DNA from: an uncultured Mycobacteriaceae bacterium
GTDB taxonomy: Bacteria > Actinomycetota > Actinomycetes > Mycobacteriales > Mycobacteriaceae
NCBI GenBank assembly: GCA_902826815.1
Contig: CADEGF010000015.1
Location: forward strand, 1 to 64,000
Length of the DNA stretch: 64,000 nucleotides
Direction of reading: 5' to 3'
Notes under the pieces: generated by a model
The model's input: only the letters and a program-made list of their open reading frames with translations
What the model was told of the DNA's origin: nothing
Database searches by the model: none
Part shown: piece after piece, positions 43,079-53,306 of the stretch
Layout: each line of letters opens with the position of its first letter
How positions within the stretch are numbered: position 1 is the first letter of the stretch
Translations under genes and position numbers: made by a program

Positions 43079-44299
43079 ATGAGCGTGACTGTTTCGGATG
43101 ACCCCGTCGTCTTCGATCCGTACTCGGACGACTACTTCAACATGCCGTTCGAGACATATCGTCGGATGCGCGACGAGGCACCGCTGTACTACAGCGAGAA
43201 GTACGACTTCTGGGCACTGACGCGTTACGACGACGTCTCCGCCGCAATCAGGGATCACGAGACCTTCTCGTCCGCGAGGGGCGTCACGCTCGACATGGTC
43301 AAGGCCGCGGCGTCCGGCGAAGCCGGCGTCATGGGCAAGATCATCATCAGCCTGGATCCGCCCGAGCACGAGCGGATGCGCAAACTGGTCAACCGCGTCT
43401 TCACCCCGCGAGCGGTCACCGCGCTGGAATCCCTTGTGCGCGAGACCATCGATCGCTATGTGAGCCAACTCGATCCGTCCTCGTTCGATGCGGTCGAAGA
43501 CTTCGCCGCGCTGTTCCCTGTCGAGGTCATCACCTCGATGCTGGGCGTGCCCGCCGCCGACAGGCAGCAGTTGCGGCACTGGCTAGACAAGGGACTCGAG
43601 CGCAACGAGGGCATCGGCATCTCCGCGGAGAGCATGGAGGCGATCATGAAGTCGGGCGCCTACTACTACGAGCTCATCCAAGAACGCCGCAAGTCCCCGC
43701 AGGACGACATGATCAGCGGGCTCATCGAGGCGGAGATCGTCGAGGACGGCGAGACCAGGCGGCTCGACGACATCGAGATCACGGGCTTCTGCACCATGCT
43801 CGGCGGTGCGGGCGCCGAGACGGTGACCAAACTCGTCGGCAATGCCGTCGTGGTATTCGCCGACAATCCAGACCAGTGGCAGAAACTGCGGGACGACCGC
43901 AGCAAGGTCCCTGCCGCATTCGAGGAGTTGCTGCGCTACGAAGGCCCGTCGCAGTATCAGATCCGCACTCCGACGCGCGATATTACGCTGCACGGCAAGA
44001 CGATCCCGGCGCATGACCCGGTGCTGCTGATCAACGGGTCGGCAAGCCGCGACGAACGGTTCTTTCCCGACGCCGATCGATTCGACATCGACCGCGAGCG
44101 CAAAGTCGGTTACAACCTGAACTTCGGCTACGGCATCCACAGCTGCCTCGGCGCCGCGCTCGCGCGGATGGAGGGCCGGATGGCGCTGGAAACGCTGCTC
44201 GATCTGATTCCGAGCTACGACATCGACCGCTCCGGCCTGCAGCGCGTGCACATGACGAACGTGCTTGGCTGGTGCAACGTGCCTGTCCGCGCGCGGTGA
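43079..44299 (+). CDS. cytochrome P450
   Basis: A 406-residue soluble P450. The I-helix is LGGAGAETVTK, the ExxR helix FEELLRYEG, and the heme loop FGYGIHSCLG with Cys at about residue 356. It begins with a typical DPVVFDPYSDDYF leader. It is 40 bases after the meaB gene on the same strand and convergent with the KstD-like flavoprotein (1-base gap). Together with other enzymes here, it would hydroxylate an intermediate of the pathway. The electron donor is not adjacent. Confidence 0.93.
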   Translation: MSVTVSDDPVVFDPYSDDYFNMPFETYRRMRDEAPLYYSEKYDFWALTRYDDVSAAIRDHETFSSARGVTLDMVKAAASGEAGVMGKIIISLDPPEHERMRKLVNRVFTPRAVTALESLVRETIDRYVSQLDPSSFDAVEDFAALFPVEVITSMLGVPAADRQQLRHWLDKGLERNEGIGISAESMEAIMKSGAYYYELIQERRKSPQDDMISGLIEAEIVEDGETRRLDDIEITGFCTMLGGAGAETVTKLVGNAVVVFADNPDQWQKLRDDRSKVPAAFEELLRYEGPSQYQIRTPTRDITLHGKTIPAHDPVLLINGSASRDERFFPDADRFDIDRERKVGYNLNFGYGIHSCLGAALARMEGRMALETLLDLIPSYDIDRSGLQRVHMTNVLGWCNVPVRAR

Positions 44300-44300
44300 C

Positions 44301-45914
44301 CTAGGAGACCGACCTACCGGTCGCCGCCGCGTGTCCGGCGCGGAATCCGAAAACCATTGCCGGGCCGATGGTCCCGCCTGCGCCGCCGTAGGCCTTACCG
44401 GTCGCGCCCGCCATCGCGTTGCCCGCTGCGTACAGCCCTGGTATCGGGTCCCCGCTGACGTGCAGGACGCGACCGTCGCGGTCGGTCCGCGGGCCGCCCT
44501 TGGTGCCCATCGCGCCGACCGTGACCGGAACCGCGTAGTAGGGCGCCGTGTCGATCGGGCCGAGCGTCTTGCCTGCGGTCGTGGCGGCTTCGTTGTCGCC
44601 CCAGTACCCGTCGTAAGCGCTTGAGCCACGGCCGAAGTCGGGATCGTATTCGTGGGCGACGTTGGCGTTCCAGATGTCGAGCGTGTGGGCGAGACCGTCA
44701 ATGTCGATCCCTGTCTTTTCGCTCAGTTCGGCGAGGTCCCTTGACTGGCAGAACCAGGCGGGTACCGGGCCGTCGGGTTCGACGCCGAGGAAGCCGTAGC
44801 GCTTGAGGTGCTGATCGTCGAAGACGATCCAGGCCGGGTCGTTGAGGTAGCCGTGCCGCGGGTCGAGATGGTGGAACGGCCCCGCCATCGAGTTGTATTC
44901 GCCGGCCTCGTTGAGGAATCGCTTACCGGCCCGGTTGACGATGATGCTTCTTGGTCGCGTCCGTTCGAGCCGCACGCTGCGGCTGCGCGGCTTGCCCTCG
45001 AACGTGTCGCCGGGAATCTGGATGATCGGTACCCACCACGCCTCGCCCATGTTGGCGAGGTCGGCGCCGTGCGCCATCGCCATCCGCAATCCGTCGCCGG
45101 TGTTGTTCGGCGGTGACACGGGCCCGCGCATCGGGCCTCGCAGGAAGGCCTCGACAAGAGCCTCGTCCCACTCGAAGCCGCCGGTGCCCAACACGACGCC
45201 TGCCCGGGCGCGGACGCGAACATCCTTGCCGTCGTGGTGGATTCGGACGCCGGCGATCGTACCGTCGGCGGTGATGAGTTCGACCGCCCTCGCGTCGGTG
45301 TTGGGGGTCACGTCGAGGTCAAGGAGCCCCTTCAGCAGTCCTGCGATCAGCGCGGTCCCCGCCACGCAGTAGTCACCGTCCTCGTCGTCCACCGCGGCGT
45401 GGATCCGCGCGCGCGTTTCGGCGTCGATGCCGACATTGCTGAAGTCGGCCGGGAAGGACGTGATCCGGTCCTTCCAATCGCCGAGCCGGGCCAGGTCGAA
45501 CGGTCTGGCGTTCAACGAACGACCGCCGGTCGGCCGTCCACCCGGCAGTTCGGGTTTGTAGTCGGGGAAACCCTCGGCTATCTCGAACTGCAGCTCGCTG
45601 TGTCCCTCGACGAAGTCCAGCATCGCCGGCCCGGTGTGGACGAACGTTTCGACGAGTTCGCGATCCATCACGCCGAGCGACTGCGCCTCGAGGTACTGCA
45701 GCGCATCGGCTTCCGTCAGCTCACCGTCCGACGACCGCCGGTGCGCCGGAATCCACACGATGCCGCCGGACACCGCGGTCGTTCCGCCCACCGTCGCGGC
45801 TTTTTCGTACACCGCCACCGTTGCCCCGTTGGCGGCGGCGGCCAGGGCGGCCGTCAGTCCGGCGCCACCGCTGCCCAGCACGACGACGTCGACTTCGATG
45901 TCCCAATCGCTCAC
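44301..45914 (-). CDS. FAD-binding dehydrogenase, KstD/fumarate reductase-like
   Basis: A 537-residue flavoprotein of the fumarate-reductase/3-ketosteroid-1-dehydrogenase superfamily. The dinucleotide motif VVLGSGGAGLTAALAAAANG is near residue 12, GGTTAVSGGIVWIP near residue 45, and the C-terminal GLYAAGNAMAGATG with GGAGGTIGPAM completes the FAD site. Such enzymes introduce double bonds next to a ketone. The classic KstD active-site Tyr set cannot be confirmed by eye, so substrate is uncertain. It is convergent with the P450 and upstream of the IclR gene's 3' end on the same strand, 29 bases apart. Confidence 0.88.
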   Translation of the reverse strand: MSDWDIEVDVVVLGSGGAGLTAALAAAANGATVAVYEKAATVGGTTAVSGGIVWIPAHRRSSDGELTEADALQYLEAQSLGVMDRELVETFVHTGPAMLDFVEGHSELQFEIAEGFPDYKPELPGGRPTGGRSLNARPFDLARLGDWKDRITSFPADFSNVGIDAETRARIHAAVDDEDGDYCVAGTALIAGLLKGLLDLDVTPNTDARAVELITADGTIAGVRIHHDGKDVRVRARAGVVLGTGGFEWDEALVEAFLRGPMRGPVSPPNNTGDGLRMAMAHGADLANMGEAWWVPIIQIPGDTFEGKPRSRSVRLERTRPRSIIVNRAGKRFLNEAGEYNSMAGPFHHLDPRHGYLNDPAWIVFDDQHLKRYGFLGVEPDGPVPAWFCQSRDLAELSEKTGIDIDGLAHTLDIWNANVAHEYDPDFGRGSSAYDGYWGDNEAATTAGKTLGPIDTAPYYAVPVTVGAMGTKGGPRTDRDGRVLHVSGDPIPGLYAAGNAMAGATGKAYGGAGGTIGPAMVFGFRAGHAAATGRSVS

Positions 45915-45943
45915 CGTTGCTCACCCTTTCGGCTGGCGGTCCC

Positions 45944-46648
45944 TCAGTTGAGGATCGCGGATAATTCTCCTGCGGCCTTGATGACTGAGTCCCTGCCGCC
46001 CATCACGACGTCTTCGCGATGCGAGATCAGGTTGATGCACGTCGGCGGCGACGGCGGACTCCGCTTGACCGGTACGGCGAGGCCGTACGTGTTCTGTTCG
46101 ATCTCACCGTGGGTGATGACCCAGCCCTTCTTGCGGGTCTGCGGCACGAGATCCCGCTCGCCAGGCCGCGGCGGCATGCTGGACAGCAGCGCGATACCCG
46201 CCGCGCCGCGCTCCAACGGGTAGCGGCTGCCTTCGTGGAACGACAGTTGGTAGAAGACATTTGTCGGCACGATCACCGCGATGGCGACCTGCTGATCGCC
46301 CTCGGCGATGAGCAGCGACACGGTGGTGCCGAGTTCGTCGGCCAGCGAGCGCAGCGTGGGCAGGCTCAGCTGCCGGACGTTGTTGTCGAAGGACGCCCCG
46401 AGGACCGCGAGCGCCGACGCCGAGCGGTATCGGCCGTCTTCGCCCTTGGCCACGAATCGGTACTGCGCCAGCGTGGTGAGCAGGCGATAGGCGATCGTCC
46501 GGTGCACCCCGATGTCGTCGGCCACCTGCTGGGCCGTCAAGCCGTTCGGAGCAGCGGCGACCAGCTGCAGTGCGGCGAGACCGCGCGCAAGGGTCTGCGA
46601 ACCGGGCGCACCGTTGGTTCCGGTGCCGGCGCCGCTGGCCTTCGGCAT
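45944..46648 (-). CDS. IclR-family transcription regulator
   Basis: A 234-residue IclR regulator. The N-terminal winged helix (about 18-75) contains GLTAQQVADDIGVHRTIAYR, and the C-terminal effector domain follows with GVITHGEIEQNTYGLAVPV-like sequence. IclR members often control aromatic catabolic operons. It is divergent from the C-C hydrolase at 46779, whose operon includes the meta-cleavage genes, so it is the likely regulator of that set. ATG 46648 with AAGGAGG upstream is preferred over a longer frame. The divergent gap holds two inverted repeats at 46699 and 46741. Confidence 0.92.
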   Translation of the reverse strand: MPKASGAGTGTNGAPGSQTLARGLAALQLVAAAPNGLTAQQVADDIGVHRTIAYRLLTTLAQYRFVAKGEDGRYRSASALAVLGASFDNNVRQLSLPTLRSLADELGTTVSLLIAEGDQQVAIAVIVPTNVFYQLSFHEGSRYPLERGAAGIALLSSMPPRPGERDLVPQTRKKGWVITHGEIEQNTYGLAVPVKRSPPSPPTCINLISHREDVVMGGRDSVIKAAGELSAILN

Positions 46649-46698
46649 CGCGACCTCCTTGACAGACCGAATTCCGAGAGTGATGCTCTGACTATAGT

Positions 46699-46712
46699 GC
46701 ACGTATATGTGC
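46699..46712. promoter_or_regulatory. GCACGTATATGTGC inverted repeat near IclR start
   Basis: Arms GCAC and GTGC with a TATA centre and a single mismatched pair between. It lies 51 bases upstream of the IclR start. It could be an IclR operator for self-control. The neighbouring TGACTATAGTGC resembles the TetR sites but lacks the second arm. Confidence 0.4.
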
Positions 46713-46740
46713 GATAAATGAGCAGAGTGCTTACGAATCA

Positions 46741-46757
46741 CGAGAATTCGGTTCTCG
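46741..46757. promoter_or_regulatory. CGAGAATTCGGTTCTCG inverted repeat upstream of hydrolase
   Basis: Perfect arms CGAGAA and TTCTCG with a 5-base spacer, 22 bases before the start of the C-C hydrolase. It is related to the GAGAAT/ATTCTC sites at 33481 and 40942, with one arm mismatch to that consensus. A good -35 box in the same register is not seen here. Confidence 0.5.
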
Positions 46758-46778
46758 TCGGCTAAGAGGGGTAACGAG

Positions 46779-47642
46779 GTGTCTGAGCACGAAAGCGTCT
46801 GGAGCGATCTCCAGGGCGTCGCGTTCTCGCAGGGCTACCTCGATGTCGGTGGGGTGCGAACCCGGTATCTGCACGCAGGCGATAAGAGCAAGCCTGCCTT
46901 GGTGTTCCTGCACGGTTCGGGCGGTCACGCCGAGGCCTATGTCCGCAATCTCGAGGCGCACGCCGAGCACTTCTCCACCTGGTCGATCGACATGCTCGGG
47001 CACGGCTACACCGACAAGCCCGGCAACCCGCTGGAGATCAGCCATTACGTTTCGCACCTGGTGTCGTTCTTCGACACCATCGGCGCACAGCGCGTCCACC
47101 TGAGCGGCGAATCGCTTGGCGGATGGGTCGCATCGCGCGCCGCCATCGACCACGCCGACCGCATCGACCGGCTGGTACTCAACACCGCGGGCGGGTCGCA
47201 GGCCGACCCGGAGGTGATGAAGCGAATCATCACGCTGTCGATGGCCGCGGTCGAAGCACCGACGTGGGAGACGGTGCAGGCCCGGATCAAGTGGCTGATG
47301 GCCGATAAGAGCAAGGACTACGACGACATCGTCGCCAGCAGGCAGCGGATCTACCGTCAGCCTGGCTTCGTCAACGCCATGCGCGACATCATGGCGCTGC
47401 AGGATCCAGACATCAGGGCGCGAAATCTGCTCGGGACCAAGGAGTACGGAGCGATCACCGCGCCGACCCTCGTCGTCTGGACGAGTGACGACCCGACCGC
47501 CGACGTCACCGAAGGCAAGCGGATCGCATCGATGATCCCCGGCGCCCGCTTCGAGCTGATGCCGGGCTGCGGTCACTGGCCCCAATATGAGGACCCGAAG
47601 GCCTTCAACCGGCTCCATCTGGACTTCCTGCTGGGGCGTTGA
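46779..47642 (+). CDS. alpha/beta-hydrolase, meta-cleavage-product (C-C bond) hydrolase-like
   Basis: A 287-residue alpha/beta-hydrolase resembling MhpC, BphD and HsaD. The nucleophile Ser112 is in GESLGG, the oxyanion region is FLHGSGGH, the acid is in TSDDPT and the catalytic His is in GCGHWPQYE. These enzymes split ring-cleavage products between carbons. The gene begins the operon with the flavin hydroxylase, extradiol dioxygenase and KstD-like genes, so this function fits the context. GTG 46779 follows an AAGAGGGG site. Confidence 0.86.
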   Translation: MSEHESVWSDLQGVAFSQGYLDVGGVRTRYLHAGDKSKPALVFLHGSGGHAEAYVRNLEAHAEHFSTWSIDMLGHGYTDKPGNPLEISHYVSHLVSFFDTIGAQRVHLSGESLGGWVASRAAIDHADRIDRLVLNTAGGSQADPEVMKRIITLSMAAVEAPTWETVQARIKWLMADKSKDYDDIVASRQRIYRQPGFVNAMRDIMALQDPDIRARNLLGTKEYGAITAPTLVVWTSDDPTADVTEGKRIASMIPGARFELMPGCGHWPQYEDPKAFNRLHLDFLLGR

Positions 47643-47644
47643 CC

Positions 47645-49312
47645 ATGGCCGAGAAGCACGACATCGTAATCGTCGGGGGAGGCCCCGTCGGGCTCACCTT
47701 GGCCAACATCCTTGGGCTGCACGGTGTTCGCACACTGGTCGTCGACGAACGGGACAGCCTCATCGACTATCCGCGCGGCGTCGGACTCGACGACGAGGCG
47801 CTGCGCACGTTCCAGTCGATCGGCCTGGTGGAACAGGTCCTTCCGCATACGGTGCCCAACCAGATCCTGCGGTTCTTCGACTCGAAACGGAAGCTGCTGG
47901 CCGAGATGGCGCCGCCCGACGCCCGATTCGGATGGCCCAAGCGCAACGGCTTCGTCCAGCCGATGGTGGATGCCGAGCTGCTGGCCGGGCTCGACCGCTT
48001 CGACAACGTCGAGGTGCGGTGGGGCCACCGGATGGAGAACTGCACCGAGGCGCCGGACGGCGTCACCGTCGAGTTCGGCGACGGCCGCAAACCGGTGTCG
48101 GCCCGCTATGTCGTCGGCAGCGACGGCGGCCGAAGCGCCACCCGTCGGCTGATGGGGGTGTCGTTCGACGGCACCACCTCCTCGACGCGCTGGCTGGTCG
48201 TTGATTGTGCGAATGATCCACTCGGACACCCGAACAGCGAAGTCGGCGCCGATCCGGTGCGGCCGTACGTGTCGATCTCGATCGCCCATGGCATCCGGCG
48301 GTTCGAGTTCATGATTCACGCCGACGAGTCCGACGAGGAAGCAGACAGCCCGGAATTCGTCAGGCGCATGCTGGCCAAGATGGTCCCCGACCCGGAACGC
48401 GTCGACATCATCCGGCACCGGGTCTACACCCACCACTCGCGGATCGCGAGCGCATTCCGGCAGGGCCGCCTGATGATCGCAGGCGATGCGGCGCACCTGA
48501 TGCCGGTGTGGCAGGGCCAGGGCTACAACAGCGGCATCCGCGATGCCGCCAACCTCGGCTGGAAGCTGGCGGCGGTGGTCAACGGGCAGGCCGAGGATGC
48601 GCTGCTGGACACCTACGACGTCGAGCGGCGCAAGCACGCGCGAGCGATGATCGACCTGTCCACCATGGTCGGTCGGGTCATCTCGCCGACGAATCGACGG
48701 GTTGCCGCACTGCGGGACAGGGTGATTCACGGCGCGTCGCTGGTGCCGACGCTCAAGCGGTATATCCTCGAGATGCGGTTCAAGCCGATGCCGCGATACG
48801 AGCAGGGCGCGGTCCACCACGCCGAACCCCGCGCGGAGAATTCGCCGACGGGCACCCTGTTCATCCAGCCGCGCGTCGACACCCGCGATCAGCAGAACGT
48901 GTTGCTCGACGAAGTGCTCGGCACCGGGTTCGCCGTGCTGTGCTGGAGCAACAACCCGCGTGCGCTGCTCGGAGACGAGGCATTCGACCGGTGGAAGGCG
49001 TTGGGCGCCAGCTTCGTTGCGGCCCGGCCGATGACACAGCTGCGCTGGACCGGACACGACGACCTCGACGTCGTCGTCGTCGGTGACCGCACCGGCGCCC
49101 TCAAAGCGTGGTTCGACGCGAACACCGACTCCGTGCTGTTCCTGCGCCCCGACCGGTGCATCGCAGGTGCGTGCATTGCGCAGCGGGCTCCCGAACTGAG
49201 TTCCGCCCTGTTCAAGGTTCTCTATCTGACCCAGGGAGGAGGTAACGGTGCCACTGAGCCTGTGCTGTATGTCCCACAGCCCACTTCTGAATCTCCCGGG
49301 ACCGTCGGCTGA
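47645..49312 (+). CDS. mhpA: FAD-dependent aromatic hydroxylase, MhpA-like
   Basis: A 555-residue flavoprotein monooxygenase similar to 3-(3-hydroxyphenyl)propionate hydroxylase. The FAD motif [14 protein letters not shown] is at the N-terminus and [18 protein letters not shown] near residue 285 is the conserved second FAD motif. It hydroxylates a phenol ring to a catechol. It is coupled to the extradiol dioxygenase, which would cleave that catechol. The ATG at 47645 is preferred; a TTG two codons upstream overlaps the previous stop. Its last 65 bases overlap the dioxygenase gene. The symbol reflects family, not proven substrate. Confidence 0.85.
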   Translation: MAEKHDIVIVGGGPVGLTLANILGLHGVRTLVVDERDSLIDYPRGVGLDDEALRTFQSIGLVEQVLPHTVPNQILRFFDSKRKLLAEMAPPDARFGWPKRNGFVQPMVDAELLAGLDRFDNVEVRWGHRMENCTEAPDGVTVEFGDGRKPVSARYVVGSDGGRSATRRLMGVSFDGTTSSTRWLVVDCANDPLGHPNSEVGADPVRPYVSISIAHGIRRFEFMIHADESDEEADSPEFVRRMLAKMVPDPERVDIIRHRVYTHHSRIASAFRQGRLMIAGDAAHLMPVWQGQGYNSGIRDAANLGWKLAAVVNGQAEDALLDTYDVERRKHARAMIDLSTMVGRVISPTNRRVAALRDRVIHGASLVPTLKRYILEMRFKPMPRYEQGAVHHAEPRAENSPTGTLFIQPRVDTRDQQNVLLDEVLGTGFAVLCWSNNPRALLGDEAFDRWKALGASFVAARPMTQLRWTGHDDLDVVVVGDRTGALKAWFDANTDSVLFLRPDRCIAGACIAQRAPELSSALFKVLYLTQGGGNGATEPVLYVPQPTSESPGTVG

Positions 49313-50189
49313 TCTTCTTGACGCCATCGACCAGGCGCTCACCGATGCAAGGGAGTTCGTTCGCTCCTATGACCCCGAGCTCGTCGTCATCTTCTCCCCG
49401 GACCACTACAACGGCGTCTTCTACCGGATGATGCCGCCGTTCTGCATCAGCACGAAGGCGTCCGGTGTCGGCGACTACGGGACCCAGGAAGGCCCGCTCG
49501 ACGTCCCCGAGGACATCGCAACCGATTTGGCCGAAGCGGTGCTCGCCGCCGACGTCGACGTCGCGATCTCGGCCAGCATGGACGTCGACCACGGCACCGT
49601 GCAGCCGTTGCAGAGTCTGTTCGGCGATGCGGCCGCCAAACCGGTCATCCCGATCTTCATCAACTCCGTCGCCACACCGCTTGGCCCCCTTCGTCGTTCG
49701 CGGGCACTCGGGGCGGCCGTCGGAAGCCATCTCGCGACCCTGGACAAGCGAGTCCTCGTCATCGGCTCCGGCGGACTGTCCCATGACCCACCCGTGCCGA
49801 CGCTTGCCACGGCCCCGCCCGCTGCACTCGGCCGGATCGTGCTCGGCGACCCGATGACTGCCGAACAACGCCAAGCCCGCCAGGCCGCGGTGATCGAGGC
49901 GGCGAACACCTTCGCGCACGGCGAGAGCAAGCTGGCGCCGCTCAACCCAGAATGGGATCACCGCTTTCTGGAAATCGTTGACAACGGCCACCTCTCCGAC
50001 CTCGACGACTGGTCCACCTCATGGATGGCCCACGAGGCAGGCAACTCCGCACACGAGGTGCGCACCTGGGTCGCCGCATTCGCTGCACTCGCCGCACGGG
50101 GGCCCTATGTGACCGAGAACCGCTTCTACCGTGCGGCCCCCGAACTGATCGCGGGATTCGCCGTGCGGACGGCGGTGCCCGCCTCATGA
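49248..50189 (+). CDS. mhpB: extradiol ring-cleavage dioxygenase, MhpB-like
   Basis: A 313-residue LigB-type (class III) extradiol dioxygenase resembling E. coli MhpB along its length: [45 protein letters not shown] and a final [19 protein letters not shown]. It opens a catechol ring next to the hydroxyls using Fe(II). The GTG start has a very strong GGGAGGAGG site and gives an N-terminus the same length as MhpB, even though it overlaps mhpA by 65 bases. The KstD-like gene starts in its stop codon (ATGA). Confidence 0.9.
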   Translation: MPLSLCCMSHSPLLNLPGPSADLLDAIDQALTDAREFVRSYDPELVVIFSPDHYNGVFYRMMPPFCISTKASGVGDYGTQEGPLDVPEDIATDLAEAVLAADVDVAISASMDVDHGTVQPLQSLFGDAAAKPVIPIFINSVATPLGPLRRSRALGAAVGSHLATLDKRVLVIGSGGLSHDPPVPTLATAPPAALGRIVLGDPMTAEQRQARQAAVIEAANTFAHGESKLAPLNPEWDHRFLEIVDNGHLSDLDDWSTSWMAHEAGNSAHEVRTWVAAFAALAARGPYVTENRFYRAAPELIAGFAVRTAVPAS

Positions 50190-51949
50190 CCTCAGACGAA
50201 TTCGACACGACGGTCGACGTTCTCGTCATCGGCTCCGGCGGCGGCGGCATGACAGCCGCACTCGCCGCCGATGCGGCCGGCCTGGACGCGCTTGTCGTCG
50301 AGAAGTCGGCGCAGTTCGGCGGATCCACCGCGCTGTCGGGCGGCGGCATCTGGGTGCCCGGCGCCCCTTCGCAACGCAAAGAGGGCTACGTTCCCGACCC
50401 CGACGGAGTCTTCCAGTATCTGAAGACGATCACCGAAGGTCTCGTCAGCGATGGCCGGTTGCGCCAGTACGTGGACTCCGCGCCGGCGATGATGGAGTTC
50501 CTGGAGGGCCGCAGCCGGTGGTTCGAATTCGTCTGGAAGCCCGGCTACGCCGACTACTACCCGGAGTTACCCGGCGGCTCCGAACTCGGCAGCACGATCA
50601 ATGTGCCCGCCATCGACCTGCGTGAGCTCGGCGACGAAGAGAAGAACCTTCTTCAGCCGCTGGCGTTGGCCCCGAAGGGAATCTGGTTCGCGCCCAAGGA
50701 TCTTCGGCTGTTCTACCAGGTGCGGCAGAACTGGCGCGGCAAAGCGGTGCTGCTGAAGCTGATCTGGCGGATGGTCCGGGCGCGGGTATTCGGCGACCGA
50801 ATGGCCGCGATCGGGCAGTCGCTTGCGGCGCGCCTGCGGCTGGCGATGAAGGAGCACGACGTCCCGTTGTGGCTCGACTCGCCGATGACGGAGCTGATCA
50901 CCGACGTCGACGGGGCAGTGATCGGCGCGGTGGTGGAACGCGAGGGTCGGCAGCAGCGAATCCGGGCGCGCGGCGGCGTCATCCTCGCCGCAGGCGGATT
51001 CGACCACGACATGGAGTGGCGCAGGCAGCATCTCCCGGTGCTCGAGAAGGACTGGAGCTTCGGCAATCCGGCCTCGATGGGTGACGGGATCCGCGCGGGG
51101 GAGAAGGTCGGCGGTTCGACCGATCTGCTCGACGAGGCGTGGTGGTTTCCCGCCATGTGCTGGCCCGACGGCCGTCTGCAGTTCATGCTCAACGAGCGGA
51201 TGATGCCTGCGCAGTTCGTGGTCAACGGCGACGGCAAGCGTTTCATCAACGAAGCCGCGCCCTACATGGACTTCGCGCACGCGATGATCGACGGACAGAA
51301 GTCCGGTGTCGCGCACATTCCGTGCTGGCTGATCACCGATATCCGGTCATTTCACCGATATGTGGTCGGAGGGCATCTGCCGATTCCCAAGGTGCCGTTC
51401 GCGCCGGTCCCGACCGGCTGGAAGGTTCCCGAGACATGGCTGGATTCGGGGATCGTCAAGCAGGCGAACAGCATCGAGGTCCTGGCAACCGAGATCGGCG
51501 TGCCGCAGGCGCAGCTTCGCCAGACGGCGGACCGCTTCAACGAGCTTGCGCGCAAGGGCCACGACGACGACTTCAGCCGAGGTGATTCCAAGTATGACAA
51601 CTACTACGGCGACCCCACGCTGCCCAACCCCAACCTGCATCCGCTCGGCAAGCCGCCGTACTACGCGTTCCAGATCATCCTCGGCGACCTGGGTACCTCG
51701 GGCGGGCTGCGGACCGACGAGTTCGCCCGCGTGCTGCGTGCCGATGACAGCACCGTCAAGGGTCTGTACGCGGTGGGCAACACCTCCGCGGCGGTCATGG
51801 GGCGCAGTTACGCCGGCGCGGGCGCGACCATCGGCCCCGCGATGACCTTCGGCTACGTCGCCGCCAAGCACATCGAAGACCAGCTGCCGGAAACCGGTGG
51901 CAGTAAATCCGATTCGACACTCGATTCGCATCGAAAGGTAATCAAATGA
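50186..51949 (+). CDS. 3-ketosteroid-1-dehydrogenase-like flavoprotein
   Basis: A 587-residue FAD enzyme of the KstD type. The N-terminal [21 protein letters not shown], the [15 protein letters not shown] segment, [10 protein letters not shown] near residue 130, and the C-terminal [28 protein letters not shown] are typical of 3-oxosteroid delta1-dehydrogenases. It removes hydrogens alpha,beta to a ketone in a steroid-like ring. It lies between the extradiol dioxygenase and the luciferase-like monooxygenase with 4-base overlaps on both sides. A steroid or related polycycle is therefore a reasonable substrate guess, but not shown. Confidence 0.9.
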   Translation: MTSDEFDTTVDVLVIGSGGGGMTAALAADAAGLDALVVEKSAQFGGSTALSGGGIWVPGAPSQRKEGYVPDPDGVFQYLKTITEGLVSDGRLRQYVDSAPAMMEFLEGRSRWFEFVWKPGYADYYPELPGGSELGSTINVPAIDLRELGDEEKNLLQPLALAPKGIWFAPKDLRLFYQVRQNWRGKAVLLKLIWRMVRARVFGDRMAAIGQSLAARLRLAMKEHDVPLWLDSPMTELITDVDGAVIGAVVEREGRQQRIRARGGVILAAGGFDHDMEWRRQHLPVLEKDWSFGNPASMGDGIRAGEKVGGSTDLLDEAWWFPAMCWPDGRLQFMLNERMMPAQFVVNGDGKRFINEAAPYMDFAHAMIDGQKSGVAHIPCWLITDIRSFHRYVVGGHLPIPKVPFAPVPTGWKVPETWLDSGIVKQANSIEVLATEIGVPQAQLRQTADRFNELARKGHDDDFSRGDSKYDNYYGDPTLPNPNLHPLGKPPYYAFQIILGDLGTSGGLRTDEFARVLRADDSTVKGLYAVGNTSAAVMGRSYAGAGATIGPAMTFGYVAAKHIEDQLPETGGSKSDSTLDSHRKVIK

Positions 51950-53283
51950 AGATCTCGCTGTTCTACGAATTCCCGCTGCCGCGGCCGTGGACCGACGATG
52001 ATGAACACAAGCTCTTCCAGGACGGCCTCGACGAGGTGGAGGCCGCCGACAAGGCAGGCTTCTCCACGGTGTGGCTGACCGAGCACCACTTCCTCGAGGA
52101 GTACTGCCACTCCACGGCACCCGAGATCTTCCTGTCCGCAGCGAGCCAGCGCACCAAAGACATTCGGCTCGGGTTCGGCATCATGCATCTGCCGCCGCAG
52201 GTGAACCACCCGGCCCGGGTCGCCGAGCGGGTGTCGACGCTCGACCTGGTGTCCAACGGCCGCGTGGAGTTCGGTACCGGTGAGTCGTCATCGGTTGGCG
52301 AGCTCGGTGGGTTCGGCATCGATCCCGCGGACAAGCGCAAGATGTGGGAGGAGGCGCTCGAAGTCTCGATCCGCTGCATGATCGAGGAGCCCTTCACCGG
52401 CTTCAAGGGCGAGCACGTCGAGATGCCGCCGCGCAACGTGGTGCCCAAGCCGATGCAGAAGCCGCATCCGCCGGTGTGGGTGGCCTGCACCAGGCCGGCG
52501 TCTGTGTCGATGGCCGCCCAAAAGGGCCTCGGCGCATTGAGTTTCGCCTACACCGGGCCCGGACCGCTGACGGAGCGGGTCAACGGCTACTACAAGGAGT
52601 TCGAGGAGACGGCCGTGCCCGTCACGCCGCAGATGAACCCCAACATCCTGGCGATCGGCGGCGATCTGTCGATGATGGTGGCGCCCACCGACGAGCAGGC
52701 CGTCGAGCGGCTCGGCAAGGGCGGCGGCTTCTTCGCATTCGGCATCATGCACTACTACATGACCGGCATGCACACGCCGGGCAGGACCGGGGTGTGGAAG
52801 CGTCACCTCGAGGAGATCGAGAAGGACCCCAGCGTCGTGTACGGGCCCGACCGGGGCCCGATCGGCAGCCCCGCGACCGTGCGTGAGTTCCTGCGCGGCT
52901 ACGAGGAAAGCGGTGTCGACGAGCTGATCTTGCTGCTGACCCCGCGCCGTCACGAGGAGACGATGGAGTCCATCGAGCTGATGGGCAAAGAGGTGCTGCC
53001 CGAGTTCATCGAGCGACATGAGAAGTCGGCGGCCGAGAAGGCCAAGCGGATGGCGCCGATTCTCGAGAAGGCCGAAGCACGCAGGCCCGCGTCGAATGCG
53101 CCGACGTTCGACGAGACCTACGCGTTCGGCGGCCTGCCGACCGGTCGCGAGAACTACACCGCCAACGAGGTGTCCCTTGCGATGGACGAGATGAACGCGG
53201 GTATCGAAGCGGCTGCGGCGAAGCTGAAATCGGGAGAGGGTTGGGATAGCCGCAACCCTTCTGCGGACGCGAGGAGCGAATGA
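51946..53283 (+). CDS. luciferase-like flavin monooxygenase
   Basis: A 445-residue luciferase-fold monooxygenase, longer than F420 reductases. It starts [15 protein letters not shown], contains GFSTVWLTEHHFLEEYCHS, a classic FMNH2-dependent monooxygenase stretch, and RLGFGIMHLPPQVNHPARVAERV. The C-terminal 60 residues after RRHEETMESIELM are charged and helical. It probably uses reduced flavin supplied by the FMN reductase encoded downstream at 55135. It sits in the ring-cleavage operon, so it may perform a second oxygenation or Baeyer-Villiger-type step. Confidence 0.9.
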   Translation: MKISLFYEFPLPRPWTDDDEHKLFQDGLDEVEAADKAGFSTVWLTEHHFLEEYCHSTAPEIFLSAASQRTKDIRLGFGIMHLPPQVNHPARVAERVSTLDLVSNGRVEFGTGESSSVGELGGFGIDPADKRKMWEEALEVSIRCMIEEPFTGFKGEHVEMPPRNVVPKPMQKPHPPVWVACTRPASVSMAAQKGLGALSFAYTGPGPLTERVNGYYKEFEETAVPVTPQMNPNILAIGGDLSMMVAPTDEQAVERLGKGGGFFAFGIMHYYMTGMHTPGRTGVWKRHLEEIEKDPSVVYGPDRGPIGSPATVREFLRGYEESGVDELILLLTPRRHEETMESIELMGKEVLPEFIERHEKSAAEKAKRMAPILEKAEARRPASNAPTFDETYAFGGLPTGRENYTANEVSLAMDEMNAGIEAAAAKLKSGEGWDSRNPSADARSE

Positions 53284-53306
53284 CTAGAGCTGACAAGACA
53301 TAGGAC

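Noticed and set aside
46689-46700. TGACTATAGTGC as another TetR-type site
   Set aside because: Only one arm of TGACTnnAGTCA is intact; a chance match is likely.
50021-50185. Longer KstD-like frame
   Set aside because: It reads antisense-like text over the end of the extradiol dioxygenase; the ATG at 50186 gives the proper FAD motif position and overlap.
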